Assembly (NCBI GenBank): GCA_946122785.1
Contig: CAMGYJ010000007.1
Span: 44,541,587-44,605,586, forward strand
Origin: Linum tenue
Taxonomy: Eukaryota; Streptophyta; Magnoliopsida; Malpighiales; Linaceae
Direction: 5' to 3'
Length of the DNA stretch: 64,000 bases
The position numbers and the translations under genes were made by a program. Below the pieces are notes generated by a model. It had not been told where the DNA came from. It made no database searches and was given only the letters and a program-made list of their open reading frames with translations. Of this stretch, positions 43,079-55,965 are shown piece by piece (position 1 is the first letter of the stretch; each line of letters begins with the position of its first letter).

Positions 43079-45006
43079 AAAAGTTAATTCGAAAATTAGC
43101 AACCGAACTTGTGCAATTCAGGGGAGAAGGAGTTGGGTGTCGTTATTGGTACAGGCTGTAGGTTAAGGAGGAGAAAAACTGGTCAGTTCTCATTGATGCA
43201 TAACAGCATTTTGTCATGGCTTCAGGGAGTGTCGCAGACAACACATATGAGAAACTGGTCATTTCCGAATAGATGTGTTAAGAAAAGTGGAGAGCACTTC
43301 ATCCATGTTGGAAGAGCAGTCATAAGACATAGGTCCTATATACAGATCTCGAAAATGGTCCAGAGCAGAAAGGTTTCCAAATGCAATCCTAACCCATTTT
43401 GGTCGACGATTAACCAGCCTCAGTTCCTTGTTTGTTTGTTTGTTTGTTTAATTCGATCCCTCCAAGACCAAACATACTCACCCCAAAGCCCACTTCCATG
43501 TTTTGCTTCTCTGTGCTCCATAATGGGGATTGAGCCTGAGTTCGTGCGGCCCTGCACAGTCCTCCCTCCCATCCTTTTACCATTTTGAAACTCTAATCCC
43601 TAGTTTTAGTGATCTGGATGTCTACTCATCCTCCTCTACTACCTCGCCCTCTTGCTCCTTTCCTGATCCCCGAATCGTTGAGCTTTTTGATCATTCACCT
43701 AATGGTTCGCAGCCTTCATCCTAGGAGCATAACGCTACCACTGCATCGATAACGCTACCACTCGAGTGGGGTGGTAATGTTACTAGATGGAGTGGTACAC
43801 TTTTAACGCATCGGTACATTTTTGCACGTGGCTGGAGGGAGTCTGGCGGAGGGATTTCACAATTGAAAGTCTGATAGCTAGAGACAAAGAAGCTGCTAGA
43901 AAAAGAAGAGAGAGAGATAGAGAAATAAATATATTTAATGTAGGATCTAAATTAAAAAATATATATTTAATATGATTGTTTAATTCCCAAATTTAATTCA
44001 TAAAAAAGGTAATTAATAAAATACTTTTCTGGCAATATCCAAAATTTCTTGGATTGTGATGGGGATTGAGGCACACCTAATACGAGAACAAGAAAAGAGA
44101 AAGGAGAGAACTTTTTTATTCATGTTTTGCTTAGTACAATAAGATTATTTATCTATAGGGACATTCACATTGTATCTAACATTAACAATTCATCAATGCC
44201 CACAATTAATGTACATGTTACATTAATTGTGGGCATGTTACATTGAGGGATTACATGTTACACCTAATTATATTTTTAATTTATACACCTAATGTTATCA
44301 ATTATCATCCATAATCAATACCTACATCGGACCTATTAAAATCTACTTACCATTGCTCAGTAGTGTCTTCTTTTGTTATATTTTAGAAAATCTAAGTGTC
44401 ATCTTCAGTTTTTTTGCACCCGTCTATATCCAGATAAAAGCCTGTGTATGTTCCGTGCACAAAATCATCATCTTCTTCTTTAATATTTGACCTGAACACC
44501 TGATCATCATAGGGATTCTAAAAGCATGGTAAAAGGCGGGTATAAAGAAGAGCTTTAGATATCGGGAGCCAAAGTTGCACACTTGTGTAGCAAAGCAAGA
44601 AAGTGTTCGTTAATTGCTTTATAAAATGTGGAAAATGAGACTTTCAGGTCGGCAATTTATTTGCTACTACGGTGAAATATTAACCACAATCAATAGAAAA
44701 GCTTCTATCTGCTGACTTTCTGTCTTTAAAGAGTTAAACAATAATACTGGTTTTAAAGGAAGGGATACATTTGTTATTTTGGAAAATTAAGTTACCGGTC
44801 TAAAGTATGTCGTCCTCTGTTTACAGCTATCACAACCTGCATTGGTGTTAGAGATCTTAGAGGCGACCGTCGAGGAGCGAAGCGGCAATGGTGGTGGAGT
44901 CTGGAGATCGCACCAGAGATCAACGAGAGCAGTTTTATGCGCCAATCGTTGAAATCGCAACCTATATTTTTTTCCATGTTTCCATCTTTAGAGAAATTGT
45001 AGTGAC
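43079..45006. other. Intergenic region between two copia elements
   Basis: Frames at 43109-43730 are open for up to 160 codons but show no recognisable family. Several TAACGCTACCACT words lie near 43728-43760. A perfect hairpin lies at 44197-44235. No RNA gene was seen. Confidence 0.5.
44197..44235. repeat. Perfect 17-bp inverted repeat
   Basis: TGCCCACAATTAATGTA, a 5-base spacer, then its exact inverse. It could form a cruciform or hairpin. No U-tract or gene end is next to it. Confidence 0.85.
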
Positions 45007-45011
45007 GCTAG

Positions 45012-46435
45012 TGTTGAGTCAAGCATATTAATGACCTCAATCAAAGAAGGAAAATGCTGCAATCTTGTAAGTAAAGGAAAGAAAATCAAATACAACACAA
45101 AGGAGGAGAGATTCTGCAATCAGCAAGAACAATAAAGGAAAGAACTTCTCAATGGCTAGCTATGCTCAAAGACGCTGATTTGCCACCTAGCAAATCAACA
45201 CAAAGAAGGAAGGTTCTAACGGCTGAAAAATTAGAGAAGAAATCAGATCAAGAAGATTGGATACAACAGTGCACAATGAGGCTCAAATGTCCAACTCACT
45301 ACAAATCAAATTAGAGGTTTGAGTTCTCAATCAAATCATCACAAATAGGGAAGGAATTTGAATGACTAACGGTCATATTCCTCCCTATAAAAGGCGACCT
45401 GAAGAACCACCAATGGCAACCTTTTCAAGAGATCAACATAGCTAGCTAAGACAAAAGGGGATTTTGTGAGAGTAGCAAGGTTGATAGAAAATGGGTTCTC
45501 AAAGGGTTCGGGGAGAATTGCTTTGAGGGTTAGTGTTGGGGAAACACGGTTACGAGTTGCTGGGGAAGCAATTCGGGGTTTGAGAAGATAGAGTTTGATC
45601 AATCGGGTTGAGATTCATCAAAGGGTTCTTGGGTAGATAGAGTTACATCGAACTTCAACGCTATATCTTTAGTGAATCGTCGGAGATCACACAACAGTGA
45701 TTCTCTGACCGTGGAATAGTCAGTATTGGGATCCTCATTCTCCCAATACTGGAAACCACGTAAAAAATCGTGGGCTGCCTTTACTTTCTGCATTTCTTTT
45801 TCTGCTTCGTTTGCATCGTTGTGTTCGAGTTCTGTTTGTGCAGGGAAAGCAGCTCTAAGAGCAGCTAAGGAAGTCGAACATCAAACTGGGTTGGTGATCT
45901 TGTTAAAACCAGAGTTGGTTTTATTTGGCTCGAAGTTTCTGGCCTCATCTGCTCTGTTTCTTCCCAGTTCTTAGTGTTCGTAACTTTGTGTGTGCAAACT
46001 TTAGTCTTGGTGTTTGGTTTGATCGAAAACAAAGGGAGTGGGAAATCTGTTTGTGTTTAAATCTGAAACTCACCGTTTTAATTAGTTAGTCAGTTGGGTC
46101 GGCTTAGACTAACGGGCTGCATCACTACTGCTTGGTCCATCTAGTGCAAGTGGACTAATTAGTTCCCATAAAGCCCAAGCAAACAGACTTTATATTAGAA
46201 GCCAAAGGTAACGTGGGAGAGTGGAAATTGTGGGGAGGTTGAGTTTTAGCATTCTTGAATTAGTTACTATTAGTAGTAGAAACCACTAGGTATATTACAT
46301 TACTAAAATATTCATCTTATAGTTAAATTGCTTTTATGCTTTAATCGTGTTTGTTTTTGTTCAAGCAAAATTGGTGAGTTAGGTTCAAAGTGAACAAAAC
46401 ACAGGCATAAAGTCTCGCGCTCGACGCAACCAACA
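45012..46435 (+). repeat. 5' LTR of the copia element
   Basis: Begins TGTTGAGTCAAGC and ends CGCAACCAACA (TGTTG/CAACA inverse ends). It adjoins the primer site at 46438. It lacks the 3-bp insertion that the 3' LTR has near 52084. Confidence 0.95.
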
Positions 46436-46437
46436 CG

Positions 46438-46449
46438 TGGTATCAGAGC
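46438..46449 (+). other. Primer-binding site, initiator tRNA-Met type
   Basis: TGGTATCAGAGC, two bases after the LTR, is the standard copia minus-strand primer site. Confidence 0.95.
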
Positions 46450-46495
46450 AAAGTCACCGTAGAACAAGGTTCAACGACCTCCGGTGCTAATCAAA

Positions 46496-49400
46496 ATGGC
46501 GTCGGGTTTCAAGAATAATGCTCCACTCTATCTGGCTGACGGATTCTCTCAAAATCGGCCTCCCAGATTTGAAGGAGTTAATTATGGGTATTGGAAAAAT
46601 CGAATGGAATTATTTGTTGGATCTACAGATCCAAAACTCTGGGCTAGAGTCATCAAGGGTCCGTATGAACTTAAGGCGGATCAAGAAAAACGACAGACGA
46701 GGATTTTGAAAAATTTCAGCAAAACTGCAAGGCAACTAATCTTATGTATTGTGCACTCGGTCCAGAAGAATATCACAAAGTTGCCGGTTGCAAGACTGCT
46801 AAGGAAATTTGGGATTAACTTCAGGTTACTTATGAAGGTACTTCTCAAGTCAAAACATCTCGAATCAATTCTTTAAAACAGCAATTTGAGTTGTTCAAAA
46901 TGGAAGAAGGAGAATCTATCCGGCAAATGTACGAGCGTTTCACAAACATTGTGAACAGTCTGGAGAACCTTGGGAAATCGTATGAGAGCGGAGATCTTGT
47001 TAGAAAAATTTTATGGAGTCTCCCAGAGCAATGGACTCCAAAGGTAACCGCAATAGAGGAAGCTAAAGACCTAGAGAAGTTAGCCATAGATGAACTCATC
47101 GGGTCATTAGCAACTCAAGAAGACAAGTTCAACAAGGGAAATCATGATAAAGGGAAAAAGGGGATAGCCTTCAAAGCTACCACATACAATGAAGACACCG
47201 AAGATCTCGATGATATGGAGGATGAAGAATTGGCTCTACTAAGCAAAGAAATTAGTAGACTACTTCGAGTGAGAAGAGAAAAACGAAGAGGAAACTTCAT
47301 TAACAAGAATAGAGAAGTTGAGAAAGAAGGTGGTACATCAAAATATCCTCAATCAAGAGCATTCCACAAAAGCAGGATTGAACAGCTTCAGCCGATTAAG
47401 GTTCAAAACACTACCGGATGCTTTAGATGTGGGAAAACTGGACATATCAAGGCTGAATGTCCTCTAGCTAGAAAAGAACGAGCCATGGCTGCAACATGGA
47501 GTTGTAGCGAAGAAGAAGATGAGGATGGAGAGGAAACAAGAGAAGAAAGCTACATGGCAATTGAAGTTGAAGAGCCATCAGAAAGACATAACCCAAACGA
47601 GGTAAAATCTTCCAACCATACTTATTTCAGTGATAGTGATTACTATAGTGATGATGATCAATTAGTGTCCACTATCAAGGAAATTCAGTTAGAGTTTGGA
47701 AATGTTAAAGTAAAATATTCTAAACTAAAATCTGATTATGCCAAAATAAACATTAAATATGATGAACTAAAGAAGGAGGCGGTCAGATTAAAAGAAGAGT
47801 TAGAAGAAACTACTAAGAAAGTTGAAATCTTAGAAAATGAGAAATCGAGTCTCACGGTAAAACTTCAAGAATCATTAGAAGGAAATAAAATTGAATCTCT
47901 AAGAAAGGAAGGTAATCCTTACCTAAATCATTCCACTAAGGGATGTTGTGAAAACTTAGGATCAAATTCATGTAGTAAAGGCAAGTCAAAGATTTTTGAA
48001 GAATCAATAAAACATGAGAGGATTGGAACATCAAAACAAAGATATAGAAACATAGAATGTTTCTATTGTCATAAGTTTGGGCACATTAGGCGAGTATGTA
48101 GAAAGAGAATACTAAACGAAAAATATAGAACTTGTTTTACTTGTCATCAAGTTGGTCACATTAGTAGATTTTGTTCTATTAAAGATCACAAACAAACTGT
48201 ATCCAAGAAAGTCTGGATACAAAAACCCAAAACTGCATGACTGCTAATGGCGCAGGTTTGCTTCCAAGTGATCATGGAGGAAACTGAATGGATACTAGAC
48301 AGTGGATGCTCACGCCACATGACAGGAAATCGAAACCTATTCACCCCACTCAAGGAAGGTAAAGGTGGTAAGGTATTTTTTGGTGACAATAATTCTGCCG
48401 AAATAATAGAAAGAGGAATAGTAGGTTCAGATCCTTGCATTGAGAATGTGATGCTAGTAAAAGGGCTTAAGCATAATCTGTTTTCTATTAGTCAAATGTG
48501 TGGTAAAGATAAGAGGATAATCTTTGAACATGATTGCTGCTACATTGAGTCTTTAGTTGATAAGAAAGTGCTTTGACGTAAAAATAAGCTGTATGTCATA
48601 AATTTTGATGATAAAGAAAGTTTTAAGATAACTTGTCTAATGTCATTAGAGAAAAATGATCAAATAGATTGGCATAGGAAGCTAGGACATGTGAGTATAG
48701 GAATTCTGTCTAAACTAAGTGATTTTGAGCTAGTTAGAGGTCTGCCTAAGTTAAAAGGCAAAAAGGAATTCTTTTGTGATGCTTGTGCTAAAGGAAAGCA
48801 TACAAGGTCTAGCTTCAAGAGTAAGTCGGTAATATCTACATCGAGACCACTTGAACTACTTCATCTTGATCTCTTTGGACCAACCAATGTGGTAAGCTAT
48901 GGAGGTAAGTCCTATGCTTTTGTAATTGTAGATGACTACTCTCGTTTCACTTGGGTAATGTTTCTAGCTAGCAAAAGTGAAGCTTTTCAAAATTTTGAGT
49001 CTCTAACTAAGAAATTGGAAAATGAAATACAATCTAAGGTTGCTAGCATTAGAAGTGATCATGGTGGAGAATTCATCTCAGAAGAATTTGAACTCTTCTG
49101 CAATAAGCTAGGAATAAGTCACAATTTTTCTGCTCCTCGAACTCCGCAACAAAATGGAGTGGTGGAAAGGAAAAATCGAACTTTGATTGACATAGCTCGA
49201 ACAATGTTACATGACTATGGTTTGCCTAAGTACTTCTGGGCTGAAGCCATAAATACTGCATGCTATATTACTAATCGAGCTTTGATCAGATCTGGAATTA
49301 AGAAGACTCCTTATGAGATTTGGAGAGGAAGAAAACCCAATCTGAGTTACTTCCATCCCTTTGGTTGCAAGTACTTTGCATTAAATACCAAAGATCATCT

Positions 49401-50827
49401 TGGGAAGTTTGATGCTAAATCCGATGAATGTGTGTTTTTGGGCTATTCCATGACTAGCAGAGCATATAGAATATTCAACAAAAGGACTCTCAAAGTGGAA
49501 GAGTCCATAAATGTGATATTTGATGAATCTGCTAATGAGTGTTCAGATGAGATAGATGAAGATGATTTTGGACTTGGTGGGAGCTATGATCTACCAAGGA
49601 AATCAAACACAGAGAAATCTTAACCCAGAACGATCATATCTGAAGATCAAGATAAAGCAGTAAGTACCACAAAATCTCCGATCGAGGAAGACCATGATGT
49701 AAGGCAACCTCCTCCACATATTGCTAAACGTCATCCTTCTTCACTTATGATAGGAGCGCTAAATGAAGGTATGGTCACTCGCTCTAGAAATTCAATTGTG
49801 CATACTGCTTTTGTGTCATTGGTTGAACCTAAAAACGTGATAGATGCCTTGAATGATGAAAATTGGAATGCTGCTTTGAATGAAGAAATGAGTCAGTTTG
49901 AATGAGCTAATGTGTGGGAGTTGGTACCCAGACCACCTAATAGAGTTATTATCGGGACTAAGTGGATCTACAAGATCAAGTCAAATGAAAATGAAAATGG
50001 GGTAGCAACTAGAAATAGGGCTAGGTTGGTAGCTAAAGGGTATAATCAAGAAGAGGGAATAGATTTCAATGAAACCTTTGCCCCAGTCGCTAGATTAGAG
50101 GCTATTAGAATGTTATGTGCATTTGCTAGCTCTAAGGGTTTCAAACTTTTTCAAATGGACGTCAAAAGTGCCTTTCTAAATGGAGATTTAAAAGAGGAAG
50201 TGTATGTTGAACAAGCACCCGGTTTTGAAGACTTTCGATACCCAAACCATGTCTATAAATTAAAGAAAGCACTATATGGACTTAAACAAGCACCCCGGGC
50301 ATGGTATGAAAAACTTAGTTCTTTTCTTTTAGGAGAAGGTTTTAAAAGGGGCTCAGTGGATAAAACTCTCTTTATAAAAAATAAAGGACAACATATGTTA
50401 CTAGTTCAAATATATGTTGATGACATTATATTTGGATCTTCTAGCAAAGAGTTGTGCGAATATTTCGAAAATACCATGAAGAAAACTTTTGAAATGAGTG
50501 CAATGGGAGAACTAACATATTTTTTGGGTTTGCAAATTAAACAAACAACTCGAGGCATTTTCATTAGTCAAACCAAGTACATTCAAAATATGTTAAAACG
50601 GTTTGAATTCGGGAATCTAAAAACTGCCACCACCCCCATGGCTTCTACCATTAAACTAGACAAGGATGAGTCGGGTAAGTCAATTGACGAGAACTTCTAT
50701 AGAGGAATGATTGGGTCACTAATGTAACTTACTGCTAGTAGACCCGATATTCAGTTTAGTGTGTGTCTTTGTGCTAGATTTCAAAGTGCTCCTAAAGAAA
50801 GTCATCTGACTGCTGTCAAAAGGAATC
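46496..50827 (+). pseudogene. Copia gag-pol with frameshift and nonsense codons
   Basis: The ATG at 46496 starts gag (RPPRFEGVNYGYWKNRMELF). A one-base shift near 46685 and a TAA near 46816 break it, after which one frame continues to 50827. Three CCHC knuckles are seen (CFRCGKTGHIKAEC near 47419, CFYCHKFGHIRRVC near 48058, CFTCHQVGHISRFC near 48133). The protease has DSGCSRHM (48298). Integrase has its HHCC zinc site (WHRKLGH..CDACAKGKH) and DDE residues in LLHLDLFGP, IRSDHGGEF and NGVVERKNRT. Reverse transcriptase follows with YVDD at 50413. Stops interrupt at 48238, 48574, 49621, 49903 and 50725. The last domain, RNase H, is deleted after SHLTAVKR. It cannot encode a working polyprotein. 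Confidence 0.93.
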
Positions 50828-51640
50828 TACTTTCTAGTGAGCTTAAAGATTTAGGTTATAATTAGCTTGTACTGTTGAGGCTCAAATTAATTTTCCTAAG
50901 TTCTAAAAATATCATCAAATTCCCTAGCATTTGTTGCAAAAGTTGAGCCAACATCTTTAATTTAATTTTCCTAAGTTTAGAGCCGCTCATCAGGCTTTGT
51001 GAGCCGATTCCCTTGTGTTAATTTCGTTCGTGTGATTCAAGGAAGGTAAAGCTTGCCTTTCCTTCTTCCTCTAGTGTCGAGCTGCATCCTAAAATCCCTA
51101 ACAGCTCAAGCTCTATCAAATATTCGTAAAGATTCCCTTTCAAATCTTCCCCAAAGGAAGCTCGAATCTCATGACGGTGGATGCGATAGAATCCAATCTT
51201 CTTCTATTTAATGGGTCCTTTAATTGGGTTGATACGAACTGCCCCATCTCCAATTTTTCCCAGTTCAGCTCGTCATTTGTCCCGTTGAAAGCTCGTCAAT
51301 GTCCCAGGGGGAGACAAAGGCAAAGCTGTTGAAATAGCATTCATGTCTTCTCCAGAGTATTCTTACTAGGAGTATCAGCGATTAGGTTTAGGGGGAGATC
51401 CATAACTACTCTTTGGAAAGTCTAAGAGTCCTGGTTTATTTTGGGAGTGTCAGTCTAGTTGTTTGTACTTCACCCAAGTATCAAATGTTCTTCGATTTTC
51501 GTTGCCTTTGAAGAAAATGATTCCTTGCTGTTTTTGGTTTATGTGTATTCTTTTAAGCATATTATTAGGACAGGCTGCACCAAATTCTTTGTTGAAGTGT
51601 GCAGTATACAGCAGCTATATATTGGGCCATTGACAAGCTT
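50828..51640 (+). other. Non-coding 3' region of the copia element
   Basis: Where RNase H is expected there is AT-rich sequence with stops in all frames. Two purine tracts occur: TTTAGGGGGAGAT near 51387 and AGCTTAGGGGGAGTA just before the LTR. No envelope-like frame was found. Confidence 0.7.
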
Positions 51641-51650
51641 AGGGGGAGTA
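51641..51650 (+). other. Polypurine tract of the copia element
   Basis: AGGGGGAGTA directly before the 3' LTR, the expected plus-strand primer. Confidence 0.85.
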
Positions 51651-53076
51651 TGTGGAGTCAAGCATATCAATGGCCTCAATCAAAGAAGGAAAATGCTGCA
51701 ATCTTGTAAGTAAAGGAAAGAAAATCAAAGACAGCATAAAGGAGGAGAGATTCTGCAATCAGCAAGAACAATAAAGGAAAGAACTTCTCAATGGCTAGCT
51801 ATGCTCAAAGATGCTGATTTGCCACCTAGCAAATCAACACAAAGAAGGAAGGTTCTAACGGCTGAAAAATTAGAGAAGAAATCAGATCAAGAAGATTGGA
51901 TACAACAGTGCACAATGAGGCTCAAATGTCCAACTCACTACAAATCAAATTAGAGGTTTGAGTTCTCAATCAAATCATCACAAATAGGGAAGGAATTTGA
52001 ATGACTAACGGTCATATTCCTCCCTATAAAAGGCGACCTGAAGAACCACCAATGGCAACCTTTTCAAGAGATCAACATAGCTACTAGCTAAGACAAAAGG
52101 GGATTTTGTGAGAGTAGCAAGGTTGATAGAAAATGGGTTCTCAAAGGGTTCGGGGAGAATTGCTTTGAGGGTTAGTGTTGGGGAAACACGGTTACGAGTT
52201 GCTGGGGAAGCAATTCGGGGTTTGAGAAGATAGAGTTTGATCAATCGGGTTGAGATTGATCAAAGGGTTCTTGGGTAGATAGAGTTACATCGAACTTCAA
52301 CGCTATATCTTTAGTGAATCGTCGGAGATCACACAACAGTGATTCTCTGACCGTGGAATAGTCAGTATTGGGATCCTCATTCTCCCAATACTGGAAACCA
52401 CGTAAAAAATCGTGGGCTGCCTTTACTTTCTGCATTTCTGTTTCTGCTTCGTTTGCATCGTTGTGTTCGAGTTCTGTTTGTGCAGGGAAAGCAGCTCTAA
52501 GAGCAGCTAAGGAAGTCGAACATCAAACTGGGTTGGTGATCTTGTTAAAACCAGAGTTGGTTTTATTTGGCTCGAAGTTTCTGGCCTCATCTGCTCTGTT
52601 TCTTCCCAGTTCTTAGTGTTCGTAACTTTGTGTGTGCAAACTTTAGTCTTGGTGTTTGGTTTGATCGAAAACAAGGGGAGTGGGAAATCTGTTTGTGTTT
52701 AAATCTGAAACTCACCGTTTTAATTAGTTAGTCAGTTGGGTCGGCTTAGACTAACGGGCTGCATCACTACTGCTTGGTCCATCTAGTGCAAGTGGACTAA
52801 TTAGTTCCCATAAAGCCCAAGCAAACAGACTTTATATTAGAAGCCAAAGGTAACGTGGGAGAGTGGAAATTGTGGGAGGTTGAGTTTTAGCATTCTTGAA
52901 TTAGTTACTGTTAGTAGTAGAAACCACTAGGTATATTACATTACTAAAATATTCATCTTATAGTTAAATTGCTTTTATGCTTTAATCGTGTTTGTTTTTG
53001 TTCAAGCAAAATTGGTGAGTTAGGTTCAATGTGAACATAACACAGGCATAAAGTCTCGCGCTCGACGCAACCAACA
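51651..53076 (+). repeat. 3' LTR of the copia element
   Basis: Begins TGTGGAGTCAAGC (one change in the terminal TGTTG) and ends CGCAACCAACA. About 1 percent diverged from the 5' LTR. Confidence 0.95.
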
Positions 53077-53084
53077 GCTAGTAT

Positions 53085-54050
53085 TGGAGATTGCACTAAA
53101 TTGTTTCTGTATTCACAAGTTGACCATAAGTTTCTGAAGTAGACAAGAAAACTCATAAAGCTGGCCACAAGTATCATAAAGCAAATCTAAAAACTCAAGC
53201 CAAACGAGAAACACAAGAATCCAAAATTCTTATTATTATTAAGGACTTTCTTGTAAGGATGTGCCAAAATTTGAGCGGGGTCCATCAATTCCATTTCTCC
53301 TTCCAACAATTCCGACCACTTTTGGTGGGAATTATAATTTCCAGCTTTTTACCTATTGGAATTCCATTTCCTATTTATTTTTTACTTCCAAACATGGGAA
53401 TTATAAAAAGTATGAGAAATTGAATTCCATTTCCTAAAATTTTAACCTATCCAAACATGCTGATAAAGTAGACTAGAAACCTTACAAAGCATATCAGAAA
53501 ACGTAGAAAGCACTCCACAAATAATACAAAGCTCACCACACCACAAAACTTATAAAGTAAACCAAAATCTCATAAAGTTGGCCACAAGTTTCCTTAAAGC
53601 ATATAAGAAAACTCATAAAAACGACAAACCACGCCACAAAACTCTCAAATAGTGCAACTTTTTTGAAGCTTACCAGATAACTCAAACCTAGCCACAAGTT
53701 TGCTGAAGCGGACCAAAAAACTCATAAAGTTGATCACAAGTATCATGAAGCATACTAGAAAACTCAAACCGTACCAGAAACATTTTAAACCACACCACAA
53801 AACTCATAATGTAGATTAGAAAATGTGAAAAGCTTACCAAAAATATGCAAAACCACCCCACAACTCATGAAGCATACAAAAAAGATGAGAAATCACATTA
53901 GAAACGTCACCAGAAGCGATAAATATAATGCAAACATCAAATCTCCTAGTCCAGACCAAGAAGACGAGAAGTTGCACCATAAGCGTAATGCGAGCATTAC
54001 AACTCAAGAAGTAATAGTGAGAAATTATGTAGTATCAGTGATAAAATCAT
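53085..54050. repeat. Degenerate array of CCACAAGTTT..AAAGCATACCAGAAA units
   Basis: Runs of ACTCATAAAGT, GACCACAAGT, TATCATAAAGC, ATACTAGAAAACTC and ACCACACCACAAAACTC words recur with period near 30-45 bp and heavy drift. The same vocabulary occurs at 2640-2914. A non-repeat segment (about 53220-53460) interrupts it. Non-coding. The copia element lies immediately to the left. Confidence 0.6.
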
Positions 54051-54981
54051 AGGAGGTCCTAGGATCGTATTCCTCGAGGTCTTCTAATGCATAACTACTA
54101 ACACCAATCATCCATGTCATACACGAAACATGAAAGACCATTTAGGGGTTTTCATTTAACAAACAAGCAAAGAAAGAAGAATAAAGTTGTTTAGAGACTT
54201 TTGATTTATAGATGCACAAAAGTAAAAATATGTTATTCATTGTAGAAGGTAGTCGAAAACTATCATGCATACTAGGACTCATTCATATCATGCATCGATG
54301 GTTCATCTATTGTAACACCATATCCCTTCCTCTAAGGGCATTCTCTACCTGTGCATGCGCCTCTTGTGATAGTGATATAACTAGCTAATGAGTGTTTTCG
54401 CTTCATGCCATTGACTAATCAATGAAGAACCAGGGAGTTAGGATAGCATATAGTTAATTGTAGGCTTCTACGCGCCATAACCATGCTATATAGCATCGAT
54501 GATCTAACAATCAAGCATTGATACAACTCGAAGCATACATGGTTGAGCATTCCATCCATACTCGTGTAGCATCAATGGGGTATCACTAGACGGTAATTTC
54601 TTGACAACCTTGGTAATACTAAGCACAATCATATAGTAGCATACAAAAATCATAAGCATCGATGATACAAAGCATTCATACTTTAAAACCATCAATGACC
54701 ATCACATAATCATAAAAACTAAAAGCGTCCATACATAGTAATAGGCATAAAAAATTCATAGACAAACACTAGCATGAGATGAATCATAGCATTCATTCAC
54801 ATAACAATAAACAAGATCACATCCTAAGACAGTCAATTTCGACTAGCTACATGGAGGAGAAGGAAGGTACCATTTACATCTCCTTAGGTGCAGACCCCTA
54901 CTTCGACTAGACTAACCACTCGAGTAGAGTGTTATAGAGAATTTGTGTGTTTGTGCACCTTACTAAGCTAATGGGTCATGC

Positions 54982-55483
54982 TAGGGGTGGGCAAACGGTT
55001 CGGTAAACCCGAACCGAACCGAAACCGAAATAATGCTATTCGGTTCGGAATTCAGAAGGAAAATATCAATATTTCGGAAATCATGGTTCTTTCAACCGAA
55101 CCGAAATTCCGACCGAAAAACCGAAATACTATAATTGCAACCTCCAAATGGTGGATTTTTATGTTTGTAGTTGTTTTAGACTTAAATATTTGAAATGTTT
55201 TTTGGCTTATGTGTTGAAAGTTTGATTTTATCATTGATTATGCATATAATTACATATTTATTGTTTATATTAGGAGTGAAAAATAATTTAAAAGTGAGAA
55301 GATACAAGTAGCCTCATAAATTCGATTTTGTGTGAAAAACCGAACCGAATTATATTTCGGTTTAAACCGACCAAATCGAATTATAATTCAGTTCGAATTC
55401 GGTTTGAGGTTTGGGAGAATTCGAGGACCGATATTCATAATTTCGGTTCGGTCGAAACCGAACCGACCGAATGCCCACCCCTA
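54982..55483. mobile_element. hAT-like MITE with TAGGGGTGGGC ends, 502 bp
   Basis: Ends TAGGGGTGGGCAAACGGTTC and the inverse of TAGGGGTGGGCATTCGGTCG. Perfect 8-bp TSD, GGTCATGC, at 54974-54981 and 55484-55491. Subterminal regions are packed with CGGTTCGGT/ACCGAACCG words. No coding capacity. Confidence 0.92.
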
Positions 55484-55965
55484 GGTCATGCCTTCTATTT
55501 ATAGGGGAAAATCTCAACCTAAAACATCCTAAATCGACTAGGAAAGAGTCTCCTAAACCTTTTATCCTAAGTAAACTTTATTAACAAGGTTTAGGGATGG
55601 AGGTGGTTGGACCCACCTCTCTGTTTCTTTGTGGGTTGGGCTTCCTGGTCCATGGACATCTTCTCCTACAAATTTGGTTGCAACTTGAAGTAGCGCCGGT
55701 TAGACCCTTTACTTGGGTCGCTGCTCTTTCTTTCTTCAGATTGGATGAGTCTTCTTCTCGTCTCATGGGCTTGTCTTGAGATAATATAGCAACTTTCGGT
55801 TGACTTCTCCGTCATTGGACCACTTCTTTCTAAGGAAAGCTCCTTAATCTTCTCTTTACAGCTTATCTCATCCTCCAGAGTTCTATGATGCTTGATCCAA
55901 TTATTCTTAGGTTGCTTTTTACCTTCAAAACTATAACAAAAACAATCAAAGAAGGCATCAAAGAG

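Larger units (their letters stand above)
45012..53076 (+). mobile_element. Near-complete Ty1/copia element lacking RNase H
   Basis: An 8065-bp element with 1424- and 1426-bp LTRs and a perfect 5-bp TSD, GCTAG, at 45007-45011 and 53077-53081. Order on the plus strand: LTR, initiator-tRNA-Met primer site, gag with three zinc knuckles, protease, integrase, reverse transcriptase, then a jump to non-coding sequence with purine tracts, LTR. By eye the LTRs differ at about 13 positions plus two small indels, about 1 percent. Long LTRs and the large gag resemble the SIRE/Maximus lineage; that placement is inference. Confidence 0.95.

Noticed and set aside
43109..43588. Open frame of 159 codons on the plus strand
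   Set aside because: The composition is not coding-like, the start is arbitrary and no motif or family is recognisable.
53260..53460. Possible MITE with GGAATT-rich inner words
   Set aside because: No inverted ends or target duplication could be fixed.
53085..54050. CRISPR-like array
   Set aside because: The repeats are degenerate with irregular spacing and the DNA is a plant nuclear sequence, so it is a decayed repeat and not a CRISPR.
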